Made by a program: the position numbers and the translations under genes
In this document: positions 7,762-17,865 of the stretch, piece by piece
Position numbering within the stretch: position 1 is the stretch's first letter
Layout: each line of letters opens with the position of its first letter
Assembly (NCBI GenBank): GCA_018715085.1
Contig: DVMI01000038.1
Span: 1-46,248 of the forward strand
Source: Candidatus Avidesulfovibrio excrementigallinarum
GTDB lineage: Bacteria; Desulfobacterota; Desulfovibrionia; Desulfovibrionales; Desulfovibrionaceae
DNA: 46,248 nucleotides
Reading direction: 5' to 3'
Notes under the pieces: generated by a model
The model's database searches: none
What the model saw: only the letters and a program-made list of their open reading frames with translations
Told to the model about the DNA's origin: nothing

Positions 7762-9423
7762 TCAGATGTCGGCAATAACGGGAATCACCACCGGATCCCG
7801 GCCTACAGCCTTTCGGAAGAAGGCGCGCAGAGACGAGCGCAGCTTGTCGTGCAGATGTGCCGCGTCCATGGGCTCTTTGTTGTTGTCTACCAGTTCCAGA
7901 ATCAGGCACTGGGCGTCATCCAGGATGTACTGGAAATTCTGCTCGAAGACAAAACCTTTGGAGCGGATGACCGGACCGTACAGCAAAACGCCCGTATCGG
8001 CATCGCGTACCAGAACGACGGCCACAATCCCGTTGCCGGCCATAAGCTGCCGTTCGCGCAGGACCAGTTCGCCCACGTCGCCGACGCCCTTGCCGTCAAC
8101 CAAGATGGAATCAGCCTGGATTTTTTCTTCAAGCCGGATGGAGCGGGGCAGCAGCGTGACGGGCATGCCATCCTCAACGATGATCGCGCGTTCGGGCATG
8201 ACGCCGTGTTCGATGGCCAGCTCGCGATTGCAGACAAGATGTCTGTACTCGCCATGGATCGGGATGAAAAAGCGCGGATTGACTGCAGCGAGCATGGCGC
8301 GGATTTCTTCCCGGCGGGCGTGGCCGGAAACATGCACAGGACAGTGTCCGTCGTGATAAACCTTGGCGCCCATGCGGTACATGTGATTGATCAGCCGGTT
8401 GACGGCAAGCGCGTTGCCCGGAATCACGCGGGAGGACATGACCAGGGTGTCACCAGGTTGGATGGAAAGCTGGCGGTGTCCGCCGGTGACAATGCGGGCC
8501 AGCGCCGACAGCGGTTCCCCCTGAGAGCCCGTAGCCAGCACAACGGTACGCTCCGGAGGCAGGTCCGGCAGGTGCTGATCGGTATACAGCTCTTCAGGAA
8601 CACGGATTTTCAGGATCTCGCGAGCGCGTTCGATGTTGCTGATCAGGCTGCGGCCGCTGACAATGACCGCGCGGTTGAAACGCCGGGCCATGTCGAAAAT
8701 AAGCTGGATTCGGTCGATATGGCTGGAAAAGGTGGTGATGATGATACGGCCGCGCGCTTCGCTGAAAATGGTTTCAAAGTTCTGCCCTACAACCAGTTCT
8801 GAGGGCGTATGGCCTTCTTCCTCGGCATTGGTCGAATCGCACATCAGCAGGCGCACGCCGCTGCGGCCGGCAAATTTGCGCAAAGCCGCCAGATCCGTGC
8901 CGACGCCGTCAGCCGGATGGGGATCGATTTTGAAATCGCCCGTGTGCACGATTTTCCCCACGGGCGTGGTGGCTGCCAGCGCGTAACTTTGCGGGATAGA
9001 ATGGCTGACGGGCACAAACTGAAAACGGAAAGGGCCAAGCGTCAGATCCTGTTTTGGCGTGACCGTCTCCAGCGTCATGCGATCAAGCAGGTTGCGTTCA
9101 TGCAGCTTGTGCTCGACAAGCGAGAGCGTAAACGGCGAACCATAGGCCGTCAGCCCCTTGAGGAAGGTGGCAAGCCAGGGCACAGCACCGATATGATCCT
9201 CGTGACCGTGGGTCAGAATGACACCCAGAAGCCTGTCGCGGCAGGCCAGAATGGGTTCCATCGGGGGGATGATCAAATCCACCCCCATTTGCAGTTCGTC
9301 GGGAAACATCAACCCGCAATCGATAAGGACAGCCCCTTCGGGCGTATCCCACAGCTGGCAGTTGAGGCCTATTTCCCCCAATCCCCCAAGGGGGGTAATG
9401 GTCATTTGCGCAGGTGCTGTCAT
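7762..9423 (-). CDS. rnj: Ribonuclease J
   Basis: 553 residues, the usual length of RNase J (Bacillus RnjA about 555). This metallo-beta-lactamase/beta-CASP enzyme cleaves RNA internally and degrades it 5' to 3'. Visible: metal-binding HGHEDH at 72-77, the DSTNAEEEGHTPSE segment of the core, the beta-CASP motif SGHARREE, and FIPIHGEYRHL near the end of the catalytic part, followed by a short C-terminal domain. ATG 9423 has CAGGATGG about ten bases upstream; Met7 (9405) is an alternative. With rnr at 26.5 kb, the window carries both a 5'-3' and a 3'-5' exoribonuclease. The gene follows asmA on the same strand after 257 bp, so co-transcription is possible but unproven. Confidence 0.93.
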   Translation of the reverse strand: MTAPAQMTITPLGGLGEIGLNCQLWDTPEGAVLIDCGLMFPDELQMGVDLIIPPMEPILACRDRLLGVILTHGHEDHIGAVPWLATFLKGLTAYGSPFTLSLVEHKLHERNLLDRMTLETVTPKQDLTLGPFRFQFVPVSHSIPQSYALAATTPVGKIVHTGDFKIDPHPADGVGTDLAALRKFAGRSGVRLLMCDSTNAEEEGHTPSELVVGQNFETIFSEARGRIIITTFSSHIDRIQLIFDMARRFNRAVIVSGRSLISNIERAREILKIRVPEELYTDQHLPDLPPERTVVLATGSQGEPLSALARIVTGGHRQLSIQPGDTLVMSSRVIPGNALAVNRLINHMYRMGAKVYHDGHCPVHVSGHARREEIRAMLAAVNPRFFIPIHGEYRHLVCNRELAIEHGVMPERAIIVEDGMPVTLLPRSIRLEEKIQADSILVDGKGVGDVGELVLRERQLMAGNGIVAVVLVRDADTGVLLYGPVIRSKGFVFEQNFQYILDDAQCLILELVDNNKEPMDAAHLHDKLRSSLRAFFRKAVGRDPVVIPVIADI

Positions 9424-9680
9424 GCGTGTGCCATCCTGAGTAAAAAGTCACCCCAAACCTTAGCCGAACCGGTCATAATGCACAAGCGGCAGAGCGCAAA
9501 GAGGAATCTTTCTGCGGCAGGGCTGCTGCCGTTTCTGGCGGGTGCGCATCGTCGTTTTTCTTTTTGCGCAGTTTGCCGGCGGGGCATCTTCGGGCGGTCA
9601 GAATCTCCATTCAGGTTGCGGTTGCTGCCGGCGCTGGCGCCTTGATGGCCTGTCTGCGCGGTTCCGTTGTGCACCGGGCG

Positions 9681-12600
9681 TCATTTGATCAGGGAAAACG
9701 GCACGTTGATAATATCCTTCATGATGGAAAACGCGTGGCGTCCCACGTTGCCAAGCACGCCAGTCAGTGTTTTGAAGGCGTTGATCCGCCGGGTGGGATC
9801 ACTCAGGCTTCCGCTATAGCGGATGGGAATGTTGGGCACGCCGGGGATCGAGGCATTGATGGTGTAATCGAGCGTATTGTTGCGCAGGTTGACAATTCCC
9901 CGGCCCTTGGCGTTGAAATCCTTGCCCTGAAGGCGCAGGTCGTTGCAGGTGACGATTTCGTTTTTGAGCGTTCCCGAGGCCGTGGAGCCGTGCAGCTGAT
10001 AGGTGGCGTCCGGCCGCTTGGTATGCGGATCCAGCGTGGTGAATGAGCCCGCTCCAAACGCCATGCTCCATGTGCCGCTTTGTGCCGCAAATGCCTGGTC
10101 CAGCGTCCGAAAAGCACCTGTAAGCCGGGTTTCAAAGCTCCCCTTGCCGCGCAGGCGGACGTCAGCATCCGCTGTGTCGGAAAGTTGGGCCAGATCCACA
10201 TTGGAAAAACGGCAATACAGATCCGTGGCGGTCGTGTCGTCCGGACGGGCTGTGGCAGACAGGGTGGCAGAGACCGTTCCTCCGCAGCATTGGGCCGAAC
10301 AAGGGGAGAGAGTGAGTTTTCCGTCCGCTAAGGTGGTTCTGGCGCTGACTTGCCGGAAAGGCACGTCGCCCAGCAAAAGTTCCCCGGCCTCCAGCGTAGC
10401 GTTGGCGGTCATGCCGCGGAGTATCCGGGCTGTGGGCAGATCTGACGGGGCGGCCTTGCTGCTTTTGTTTGTTTGCGGCAGGTAAGGTGTCAGGTTCAGC
10501 CGATCAAGGCGCAGGACAGCCTCCCAGTGGGGCAGTTCGGCTTCTGTCCGCAGCAGCGATCCCTGAAAAGACGTTTCGTCAAGCTTGCCGTGCAGACTGT
10601 CCAGACGCAGTGTGGAGCGATTCAGCGCCAGCGCGGCAGACAGGGTGAGGCTTTTGGGCAGAGAGGCCCCCGGTGCGGGGATCGGCATTCCCAGGTGGTG
10701 CAGCAGCGGCGGTAAGTTGCCGCACGACAGCGTGCCCCGCGCTGTCCAGGACGGAGATTCGGCCAGCGCGGCGGCCGTCAGGTCGCCTTGTACGGAGCAG
10801 CCGGCCAGCGCGCCTTTCAGGTTACGCAAAGTCAGATTTCCCTTGAGCGGGGCAAGATCCAGACCGGCGGTGCAGTCCGTATGGCCGCCAAGAACCGTTC
10901 CAGTGGCGCGCAGTGCAAGGTGTTTTCCGCCAAGAATTCTGAAAGGGTTGAGCAGAAAGCCTGTTTCCCCGTCGATAGTCAGTGTGACGTCAAGCGGGGC
11001 CAGCGGAACGGACGGCGAAGATGACTGGGCGCTCAGTTTCCAGGCGCCTTTTCGGAGCAGAGGCGCGTCGGCGCCGGTGGCGTCCATTCTGTTCCGTCCC
11101 GTTGTGGAAAGTTGGATTTTTGAGAAGGCCTGCCGCTTACCGGCGATATTCAGACTCCCGTTCAACAGTTCAACGGACGCGGTGCCCGAAAGATTCCGGA
11201 TGATCGCGCCGGCGTCGTCGGAAGGGGCGGACAGTGTCGCTGTGGCGTTTAACGTCCCCCTGGGCGCAAGCCCCCACGGCAGGAGCGCGTCCAGCACGCG
11301 GGCGTCAAGGCTTTTGGCTTTGAATCCTATGGCGCAGCGCTCGGCAATGTCCAGGATCAGTGTTGCGTTGCCGCCATACAGGGCGTCTACTCCTATCTCA
11401 ACGCGCGTGATGTCCCGGTTGGAGGGGACAGGTGTGATGGTGGTGTGCAGTCCCCGGCCGGACAGGTTGCCGCAAAGGACATTGTCGGCCTGCAACCGGA
11501 TGTCGTAATCGAGCGGTGGGGTACGGTCGGAAATGGTGCCTGAAGATGCACTGCCGGTGTCGGACGTGGCAGCCTCCAAAGGATCGGCGTCGAGGGGCGG
11601 CACGGCAAAGACGGGCGCAGGCGTCTGCATGCCGTACAGTTCCGGCAGCAGCTGCCGGATATCCGCTGTCTGCGTGGACGCTTTGAGCCTCAGTACAGGC
11701 CGTTGGAAATTCTTCAGGCTGGCCGAACCTGTGAAGGCGTGGCCAGCCAGCGTAGCGCGCAGTTCCGGCACGTCAACGCCTTGCGCGTCGGCGCAGAATG
11801 TCAGCGTGCCTGAAAGGGCGTCCAGGGCTGTGACCAGCCCGTCCGGCAGGGCCCTGGCAAAGGAAAACCAGTGTGGCAGGCTCAGGTGCGCCACCCGGGC
11901 GGTGCCTGAAGCGGTCGCATCGGAACGGATCGTCATGGTCAGGCGCGCGTTGTCGTCGTCGAGCGCCACGCGGCCGTCATTAAGGTGCAGCGTCCACTGC
12001 TGCCCACTGGTAAAGACAAAGGGCACATCTGCATGCAGCCGTGCCCTGGCTGTGGCGGGATAAGCGTCCGGACGGAGAACGGCTTCCAGCAGGAAGTTGC
12101 CGTGGAGGCCTGTTTGCTGCGGAGGCGAAAGCTGCACTTGCAGAGCCAGACTTTCCAACGGGCTGCCGGAGCCGGTTACAACGTTGGCAGTGGCCCCACG
12201 AAGGCGCAGCCCCAGCGGGGCAGCGGAATCGAACTGTATACCGTCGAGGCGGATGTCAATTTGCCGGAATGTGTGTGGGACAGACAGCGGCGCGCCGGCA
12301 GAAAGTGTCTGGCGCAGGCTCCCTACACGCAACTCCAGCGCGCCGGGGCGCTCTTTGGCGGGCAGCTGGAGTTCGCCGCTGACGGTACGCACGTCCAGCA
12401 ACGGGGCAGGCAACGGTGTGTCGCTGCCTGCGGGCAGGCCGGAAAGCAGTTCCAGGTGCCCGTCGCGCAGCAGCAGTTTCAGCCCGTGCAGCGGCTCCGG
12501 CAGCAAGGGCTGAGCCTCTTCAGCCTGCAAGGCAGGGGCAGAAGCTTTGTCAGGCCAGAGCAGGCGCGCATTGAACCCGTCGAGGACAAGCAGCGACGGG

Positions 12601-12917
12601 CGGAGTTTTCGTTGAAACAGCGCCTGCCAGTCCAGATGGCATTCCAGCGACTCGGCAAACAGCGCGTTGCCGCCTGGAAGGCGCAGGACGATGTCCCGCA
12701 GGGCGGCACCCGGCGAAGGCCACAGCGAAGGCCGGACGGACAGCGCTGTAAAGTGGCTGCCGGGCAAAGCTTCGGCAATGGCTTTTTCTATGGGATCGAG
12801 CAGCAGGCGCGGCTGTGTGTGCAGCATGATCACGCCCGCAAGAAACAGCAGGCACAGCAATCCCACCAGAACAGCGGCAAGGCGGAGCAGAATGGAAGCT
12901 GTGCGGCGTGCGGACAT
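9681..12917 (-). CDS. AsmA-like inner-membrane-anchored protein
   Basis: 1078 residues. One N-terminal membrane segment (about 8-30, LLRLAAVLVGLLCLLFLAGV) precedes a very long beta-rich periplasmic region with repeated short strands, and the C-terminal part has the AsmA_2-like pattern (GRGIVNLRNNTLDYTI, then IRYSGSLSDP). AsmA-family proteins span the periplasm and are linked to phospholipid transport and outer-membrane assembly; the specific role here is inferred. I moved the start from 13025 to ATG 12917 (MSARRTAS) because it sits right before the membrane segment with a GAG-type site. The last gene of the minus-strand series that begins with rlmB, after a 387-bp gap with a hairpin. Confidence 0.8.
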   Translation of the reverse strand: MSARRTASILLRLAAVLVGLLCLLFLAGVIMLHTQPRLLLDPIEKAIAEALPGSHFTALSVRPSLWPSPGAALRDIVLRLPGGNALFAESLECHLDWQALFQRKLRPSLLVLDGFNARLLWPDKASAPALQAEEAQPLLPEPLHGLKLLLRDGHLELLSGLPAGSDTPLPAPLLDVRTVSGELQLPAKERPGALELRVGSLRQTLSAGAPLSVPHTFRQIDIRLDGIQFDSAAPLGLRLRGATANVVTGSGSPLESLALQVQLSPPQQTGLHGNFLLEAVLRPDAYPATARARLHADVPFVFTSGQQWTLHLNDGRVALDDDNARLTMTIRSDATASGTARVAHLSLPHWFSFARALPDGLVTALDALSGTLTFCADAQGVDVPELRATLAGHAFTGSASLKNFQRPVLRLKASTQTADIRQLLPELYGMQTPAPVFAVPPLDADPLEAATSDTGSASSGTISDRTPPLDYDIRLQADNVLCGNLSGRGLHTTITPVPSNRDITRVEIGVDALYGGNATLILDIAERCAIGFKAKSLDARVLDALLPWGLAPRGTLNATATLSAPSDDAGAIIRNLSGTASVELLNGSLNIAGKRQAFSKIQLSTTGRNRMDATGADAPLLRKGAWKLSAQSSSPSVPLAPLDVTLTIDGETGFLLNPFRILGGKHLALRATGTVLGGHTDCTAGLDLAPLKGNLTLRNLKGALAGCSVQGDLTAAALAESPSWTARGTLSCGNLPPLLHHLGMPIPAPGASLPKSLTLSAALALNRSTLRLDSLHGKLDETSFQGSLLRTEAELPHWEAVLRLDRLNLTPYLPQTNKSSKAAPSDLPTARILRGMTANATLEAGELLLGDVPFRQVSARTTLADGKLTLSPCSAQCCGGTVSATLSATARPDDTTATDLYCRFSNVDLAQLSDTADADVRLRGKGSFETRLTGAFRTLDQAFAAQSGTWSMAFGAGSFTTLDPHTKRPDATYQLHGSTASGTLKNEIVTCNDLRLQGKDFNAKGRGIVNLRNNTLDYTINASIPGVPNIPIRYSGSLSDPTRRINAFKTLTGVLGNVGRHAFSIMKDIINVPFSLIK

Positions 12918-13304
12918 GGCGGCCTCGGCAATGACGGATCGGCAGGAAGTTTTCCCTGCTGGCGCGGATCTGGCTGACATGTCAGAGCGGCATGCCAGCA
13001 GTGCGGAGCAGGTTGCCCGCCGCATTGTCGTTTTTCTCGCTTCCGCCCGGAGGTGGACGCATGGCAGAAAGCGGTCCGTTGTTGCAAAAAAGTCTTTTGC
13101 CCGTGAGCGACACGGACCAATGGAAGTTACAGAGATAAGGCGTTCCCCTCGTCCACAGGGGGAAACGCCGTACTTTTCTTCACTGTACGCGGACAGCGCG
13201 GTTTTGGGAAGCGCATCTTTCCGTAATAACGCCCATTTAACAACGGCTGCCCGTGTCTGGCACAGAGACCGGCAGAGTCAGGGTACGCAGCCTATCCCGA
13301 TCAA
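12918..13304. other. Gap with hairpin between addA-like gene and asmA-like gene
   Basis: No gene seen. A hairpin at 13139-13169 (GGCGTTCCCC with GGGGGAAACGCC, one bulged base) lies about 135 bases past the helicase stop. It reads TTATCT after the stem on the minus strand, a weak terminator or attenuator candidate that would separate asmA from the upstream genes. Confidence 0.45.
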
Positions 13305-16300
13305 TCAGCCTCTGTGCCGTTTCCCGTTGGCCTCGTAACGGAAAACGCGCCGCTGGTCCAGATAGATCAGCGCCCCGCTGACGGGCAGCGGCTGTGCGTC
13401 GGCAAACAGCCGCATGTAGCGCCGCAGCTGGCTTTCGTGTGCCGGGGACGGTTCACCGGTTTTGTAATCGACAATGACAACGCTCTGACCGTCGTTGACG
13501 ACAAGGTCAGCACGGAAAAGGCGGCCCTGTTCATCCAGGATGGAACACTCCGTCGTGCCGTGCCGCAGCCAGTGCACGGCTTCGGGCAGTGAAAGCAGCC
13601 AGCGCAGCATGCCGGTCAGGTCAGCAGCGGCCTGTTCGGGATGAGGAATCGGCGCCGGAAAGTTGCGCATGCCCAGGGTGACGGCGCGGCGAATGCTGCT
13701 TTCTGTGTCGTCACCGGGGTAGAGCCGTTCAAGACAGCGGTGAACCAGTGTCCCCCGGGAGCGTGGAATATCGTCTTCGGCAAAAATTTCCAAAGGATTG
13801 CGGAAAATCTTGAGCTCTGGAAGCCATGGCGTCGGCGGGGTGTCCTCCGAGGGGAGAGCAGAGACGGAGGGTTCCTTCCGGGCAGAGACGGCACTTGCCG
13901 GGGCAGACGCGGGCGCTTGCGGGGTTCCGGATGTCCTGGGCGTATCTCCGAGCAGACGCTGCATGGCTTCTGCCGAGGAGGCATTGCGGCGCGTGGACGT
14001 GATGAACACATGCAGTTCTTCTTGCGGCCGCGTCCAGGTCACATACAGCAGGTGCATTTCTTCGCGGGCGGAAGCGCCCAGATCCGTATAGTACGGAGCT
14101 CCCCATGCCGCCGTCAGCGGAGCAAACAGGGTGGAGCCATCACCAAGATCATACGGGTGCGGTGTTGAGGAAGGTTGCGGGGTCAGGTTCAACCACGGCG
14201 CCAGGACAACAGGGAACTGGAGTCCTTTGGATTTGTGCATGGTCATGATCCGGATGGCGTCGATCTGCGCCGGCATGGGCGCTTTTTCTTCATTGCCGTG
14301 GCTCTGCCAGTAATCCAGGAAGGCAGGCGCACTGGCCATGCCACGGTTTTCGGCCTGATGCAGGATTTCGAGAAAGCGGCTGGCAAACGTGGCTGCGGCG
14401 GGGAAACGCCGCCAGACGTCAAAGTGGTGCAGGGCCTCGCTGACTGTGTCATAGACGCCAAGCAGGCCTGCCTGCTGGAACAGGTTTGCAAAGCCAGCCT
14501 CCCAGGCTTCGGGAAAATCACGCTGGAATAGCCGCCAGAGGGGCGTGTCGTCTGCGGCAACGTCCGCCAGCCAGTCCTGGAGCTGTTCAAATGATGGCGA
14601 GGCCGGCGTGGTGAGGAAGGAGGCGGTTGCAAGCTGCCAAAACGTGTTGTTGTCGTCTGGCGTGTCAAGAAACGTCAGCAGAGCCACAAGTTCGCCGACA
14701 AGCGGATGTTCGCCAAGCCGGAAACTGTTTTCTGTGACAACCGGAAAATGTTCCGACAGCAGCCAGTCGGCAACAAGATTGGCTTCTTCCGTTGTGCGGA
14801 CCAGAATGGCGATGTCTCCGCAGGGGTGGCGTGCGGTGATTTCCTGGATTCTTTCCACCACGGCGTCGTGAATGGCTTCGTTGAGCTCGGCGGTCGTGTC
14901 TCCGTACAATTCGTCAATGCGCACCAGACCGCCAGCCTGGCCCCAAACGCGCTGTCTGGTGCCGGAGAACGCCTTGCTCAGCAGGCGGGTCTGTTCTTCG
15001 AGCACGCACTCCGGCGTCTCGGCAGGCAGCAGTGTCTGAAGGATCGCGCGGGCCGTTGCCGGATCTTCAAGCCGGGAAAACACCGTATTGTTGTAGTGGA
15101 CAATGTTTTCCAGACTGCGCCGGTTGATGGGCAGCTCTTTTTCTGTCAGTGCGCCCATGGCGCAGAGATCGGGATCTTCGCCCACTTCGTCGAAAAGCAG
15201 CGAATCGCCGCCACGCCAGCCATAGATGGCCTGTTTGACGTCGCCCACAAAGGTCAGTGTGCCGCCGTGGGCAAGCGCTTCAAGCACCAGCGGCCGCAAG
15301 GCGTCCCACTGTTCCCGGCTTGTGTCCTGAAATTCATCAATCAAAAAGTGGCTCAGTCTTGTGCCCATGCGGCATAGCGTCATGGGCACGCCGTATTCGG
15401 AACGCAACGCCTTTATGGCGTAAGCCGGCATGAGCCTTTGCGGGATTTTTCCTTCTCTTTGCAGTTCGTCCGGCAGAGCCCCGGCGAGCACCATGGCCAG
15501 GCGGATCAGGGGGGCGGTTCTCAGGCCGCTGCGCAAAATAGAGCCCCGGCCGGCCAGAGCCGCCACGGCTTCAACAAGCCGGGCATGGCTGCTGATGGCC
15601 TGAGGACTGGCTTTGCCCTTGGAAGCTTTGAGCAGCCAGTCGTCAAGAAGAGGGTAACCGAGCAGTTTGGACGACGGCGCTGCCGCGTTGTCAGGCAGAG
15701 CAAGGCAGTCCTGGAGCGCCTTGGCTGCGTATTTGCTGAGGGCCAGTTGTTCGCGGACACACAAGGCTTGCAGCTTGCCGGCATGGCATCGGACAGCCTC
15801 GCACAGCGCTGCCAGCTCCTTGATGACGGTTTGCGCGTCTGCCAGGCGTGAAAAGGTGTCCAGGCTGAGCGTCATCGCCAGACGCAACGTGGTGTCGCAC
15901 AAATCTTTTCCGGCAAGAAACCCTTTGAAATCCTGAGGATTGTGAATGAGTTCCTGGCAGGCTCTGTCTAACAGACGGCGGACATCCTGGTCTGTCCGGC
16001 TGAGCTCCATCAGGTTGTCCCAAAGCGGCATCAGACTTTCCTGCTCGTCGAAAACCGGCTCGAAATCCGGAGGAAGATCGAGCTCAAGGGCCGCCATCCG
16101 GACAATTTGATGCAGCAGGCTGTCGATGGTGCGGACGTTGAGCAGGCTGAACCGCCGCAGAAGCACCTCAATCCAGGCGGCAGCGATCGGCGGAGAAAGC
16201 GGCGCGTCTTCTTCGGTCTGTCCGGCGCGCAGGCCCAGGGCGATGGCCTTGAGCCTGCCCACAATCCGTTCCCGCAACTCGGCAGCCGCCTGATTGGTAA

Positions 16301-16487
16301 AGGTGATGGCAAGAATTTCTTGCCAGGCGCAGCGCTGCGCCGGAGCGTCGTCTTGCTGCAGGCTGCAGGCTGCGCCTCTGGAAAATTCCTGACGGGACGC
16401 AGCCAGCAGGGCAAGAAAACGCGAAACCAGCTCATAGGTTTTGCCAGATCCGGCAGAAGCCCGGATGCGGCGCAGAGGCGCGGCCAT
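13305..16487 (-). CDS. AddA/RecB-like UvrD-family helicase-nuclease
   Basis: 1060 residues. Superfamily 1A helicase motifs: Walker A ASAGSGKT (10-17), ITFTNQAAAELRERI (motif Ia, 61-75), DEFQDTS (motif II, 384-390), FVGDVKQAIYGWRGGD (motif III), IRIMTMHKSKGLQFP (motif V). The C terminus has a PD-(D/E)XK nuclease of the RecB/AddA kind: RGTLVHRCLERL, RADLVV, VVIVDYKTG, and a Gln in the SQLRRY segment. The expected role is processing double-strand breaks for RecA. Motif VI is altered (VTWTRPQEEL, usually near VALTRA). ATG 16487 follows TAAGG and begins 11 bases after the pfk stop, indicating an operon; a start at 16535 would overlap pfk. The usual partner AddB is not beside it. Confidence 0.85.
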   Translation of the reverse strand: MAAPLRRIRASAGSGKTYELVSRFLALLAASRQEFSRGAACSLQQDDAPAQRCAWQEILAITFTNQAAAELRERIVGRLKAIALGLRAGQTEEDAPLSPPIAAAWIEVLLRRFSLLNVRTIDSLLHQIVRMAALELDLPPDFEPVFDEQESLMPLWDNLMELSRTDQDVRRLLDRACQELIHNPQDFKGFLAGKDLCDTTLRLAMTLSLDTFSRLADAQTVIKELAALCEAVRCHAGKLQALCVREQLALSKYAAKALQDCLALPDNAAAPSSKLLGYPLLDDWLLKASKGKASPQAISSHARLVEAVAALAGRGSILRSGLRTAPLIRLAMVLAGALPDELQREGKIPQRLMPAYAIKALRSEYGVPMTLCRMGTRLSHFLIDEFQDTSREQWDALRPLVLEALAHGGTLTFVGDVKQAIYGWRGGDSLLFDEVGEDPDLCAMGALTEKELPINRRSLENIVHYNNTVFSRLEDPATARAILQTLLPAETPECVLEEQTRLLSKAFSGTRQRVWGQAGGLVRIDELYGDTTAELNEAIHDAVVERIQEITARHPCGDIAILVRTTEEANLVADWLLSEHFPVVTENSFRLGEHPLVGELVALLTFLDTPDDNNTFWQLATASFLTTPASPSFEQLQDWLADVAADDTPLWRLFQRDFPEAWEAGFANLFQQAGLLGVYDTVSEALHHFDVWRRFPAAATFASRFLEILHQAENRGMASAPAFLDYWQSHGNEEKAPMPAQIDAIRIMTMHKSKGLQFPVVLAPWLNLTPQPSSTPHPYDLGDGSTLFAPLTAAWGAPYYTDLGASAREEMHLLYVTWTRPQEELHVFITSTRRNASSAEAMQRLLGDTPRTSGTPQAPASAPASAVSARKEPSVSALPSEDTPPTPWLPELKIFRNPLEIFAEDDIPRSRGTLVHRCLERLYPGDDTESSIRRAVTLGMRNFPAPIPHPEQAAADLTGMLRWLLSLPEAVHWLRHGTTECSILDEQGRLFRADLVVNDGQSVVIVDYKTGEPSPAHESQLRRYMRLFADAQPLPVSGALIYLDQRRVFRYEANGKRHRG

Positions 16488-16497
16488 GACGTGTGCC

Positions 16498-17832
16498 TTA
16501 CGGATTGGGCGTGTCGGAAGGATACATGCCGGCAATTTCCCACTGTCCGGTAGACTCCAGCACAGAACGCCACAGCCCGGAGTGGACGTTCATTGTGCGG
16601 CGCTTGCGCGTGACCAGATCCAGGGGCACATGCACATACCGATCCATGATTTTGGAGACTACCATGCCGGTGCGTCCGGCCATGGCGGCATGCACGGCAT
16701 ACTGTCCGAGGAAGCCGCAGTACACGCGGTCGTTGGGGTTGGCCGGCACGGATCGGATGAGATAGCTCGGATCAATGTATTTGAGCGAGAAGCGGATTTT
16801 TTCAGCTTTGAGGTACTCCGTGATGCGCTTGCACAGAAATTCGCCGATGTCGCCTAGGACGAGGTTGCCTGAGGCGTCGTGCTGGCCGGAGCTTTGCAAA
16901 AGGTGCTGCCCGGCGCCTTCGGCGGTGAGAATAACGGCATGGCCGCGTTCTTCCAGGCGGCGCTTGATTGCCGCAAGCAGGCCCCGGGGGCCTTCAAGTT
17001 CAAAGGGAGCTTCAGGAACCAGCACAAAATTCACGTCACGCAGCGCCAGCGCCGCCTGCGCGGCAATAAAACCGGATTCGCGCCCCATGAGCTTGACGAG
17101 CCCGATGCCGTTGAAGGTTCCTGTCGCTTCCACATGCGCGCTGCTGATGGCTTCGGTGGCCTTGTCCACAGCCGTGTCAAAGCCAAAGGACTGGGGTACG
17201 AAGTTGATGTCGTTGTCAATGGTTTTGGGAATGCCGACAACCGCAATGCGGATGTTGCGCCGGGAGACTTCGTCATGGATGGCCTGGGCGGCCTTCATGG
17301 AGCCGTCTCCGCCGATGACAAAAAGAATGCTTATGTTCATTCGTTCCAGCGCGTCGACGATGGCGGCAAAATCCTGCGGGCCGCGCGAAGAGCCAAGTAC
17401 TGTGCCGCCAAACTGATGGATATGCTCAACGACCTGGGGCGTAAGCTCCATGACGTTATGCCGGTATTCGGGAATGAACCCCTCAAGGCCATAGCGAATG
17501 CCCAGAACCGAAGGCGCCCCGTAGGCATAGTGGGCTTCCAGCACGATGGCACGGATGACATCGTTGAGGCCGGGGCAGAGGCCGCCACAGGTCACAATGG
17601 CACATTTGGTTTTTCCTGGATCAAAATACAGCTTCCGGCGCGGACCGGCAGCTTCAAAAACCAGAGACCGGGGCGATTCGAGATCTGTGGCCTGATGTCT
17701 GTCAAGGCAAAGGTTGGTGAACGTTTCGTCAAGAAACGCTCCGCAGGCCAGAGACGATTCCACATTCGGTTCTCCCAGGCGGGGAACCTCGATGCGCTGA
17801 GGGGATTCAGGAAGTGTAAAAGGACGGGACAT
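16498..17832 (-). CDS. pfk: 6-phosphofructokinase, TP0108/plant-like clade (ATP use predicted)
   Basis: 444 residues, longer than the 320-residue E. coli type because of an N-terminal extension of about 70. Family motifs: TCGGLCPGLNDVIR (81-94), IGGDGSMKAA (173-182), GIPKTIDNDI (200-209), FDTAVDKA, and LMGRESGFIA. The residue after GGD decides the phosphoryl donor: GGDG fits ATP and GGDD would fit pyrophosphate. The Lys in PKTIDND is shared with the PPi enzymes and with plant and trypanosome ATP enzymes. I therefore predict ATP as donor, although relatives are often labelled diphosphate-dependent. ATG 17832 has a TGGAG site. The gene lies 33 bp after rlmB and 10 bp before the helicase gene, so the three are probably one transcript. 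Confidence 0.88.
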   Translation of the reverse strand: MSRPFTLPESPQRIEVPRLGEPNVESSLACGAFLDETFTNLCLDRHQATDLESPRSLVFEAAGPRRKLYFDPGKTKCAIVTCGGLCPGLNDVIRAIVLEAHYAYGAPSVLGIRYGLEGFIPEYRHNVMELTPQVVEHIHQFGGTVLGSSRGPQDFAAIVDALERMNISILFVIGGDGSMKAAQAIHDEVSRRNIRIAVVGIPKTIDNDINFVPQSFGFDTAVDKATEAISSAHVEATGTFNGIGLVKLMGRESGFIAAQAALALRDVNFVLVPEAPFELEGPRGLLAAIKRRLEERGHAVILTAEGAGQHLLQSSGQHDASGNLVLGDIGEFLCKRITEYLKAEKIRFSLKYIDPSYLIRSVPANPNDRVYCGFLGQYAVHAAMAGRTGMVVSKIMDRYVHVPLDLVTRKRRTMNVHSGLWRSVLESTGQWEIAGMYPSDTPNP

Positions 17833-17865
17833 GATGACAGCTCCAGAATGTTGGAGGTGAGGCGG

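Noticed and set aside
9420-9674. 84-codon minus-strand frame whose stop overlaps the RNase J start
   Set aside because: The ATGA overlap looks like coupling, but the protein is basic and low in complexity, has no ribosome-binding site, and RNase J has its own site. Left uncalled.
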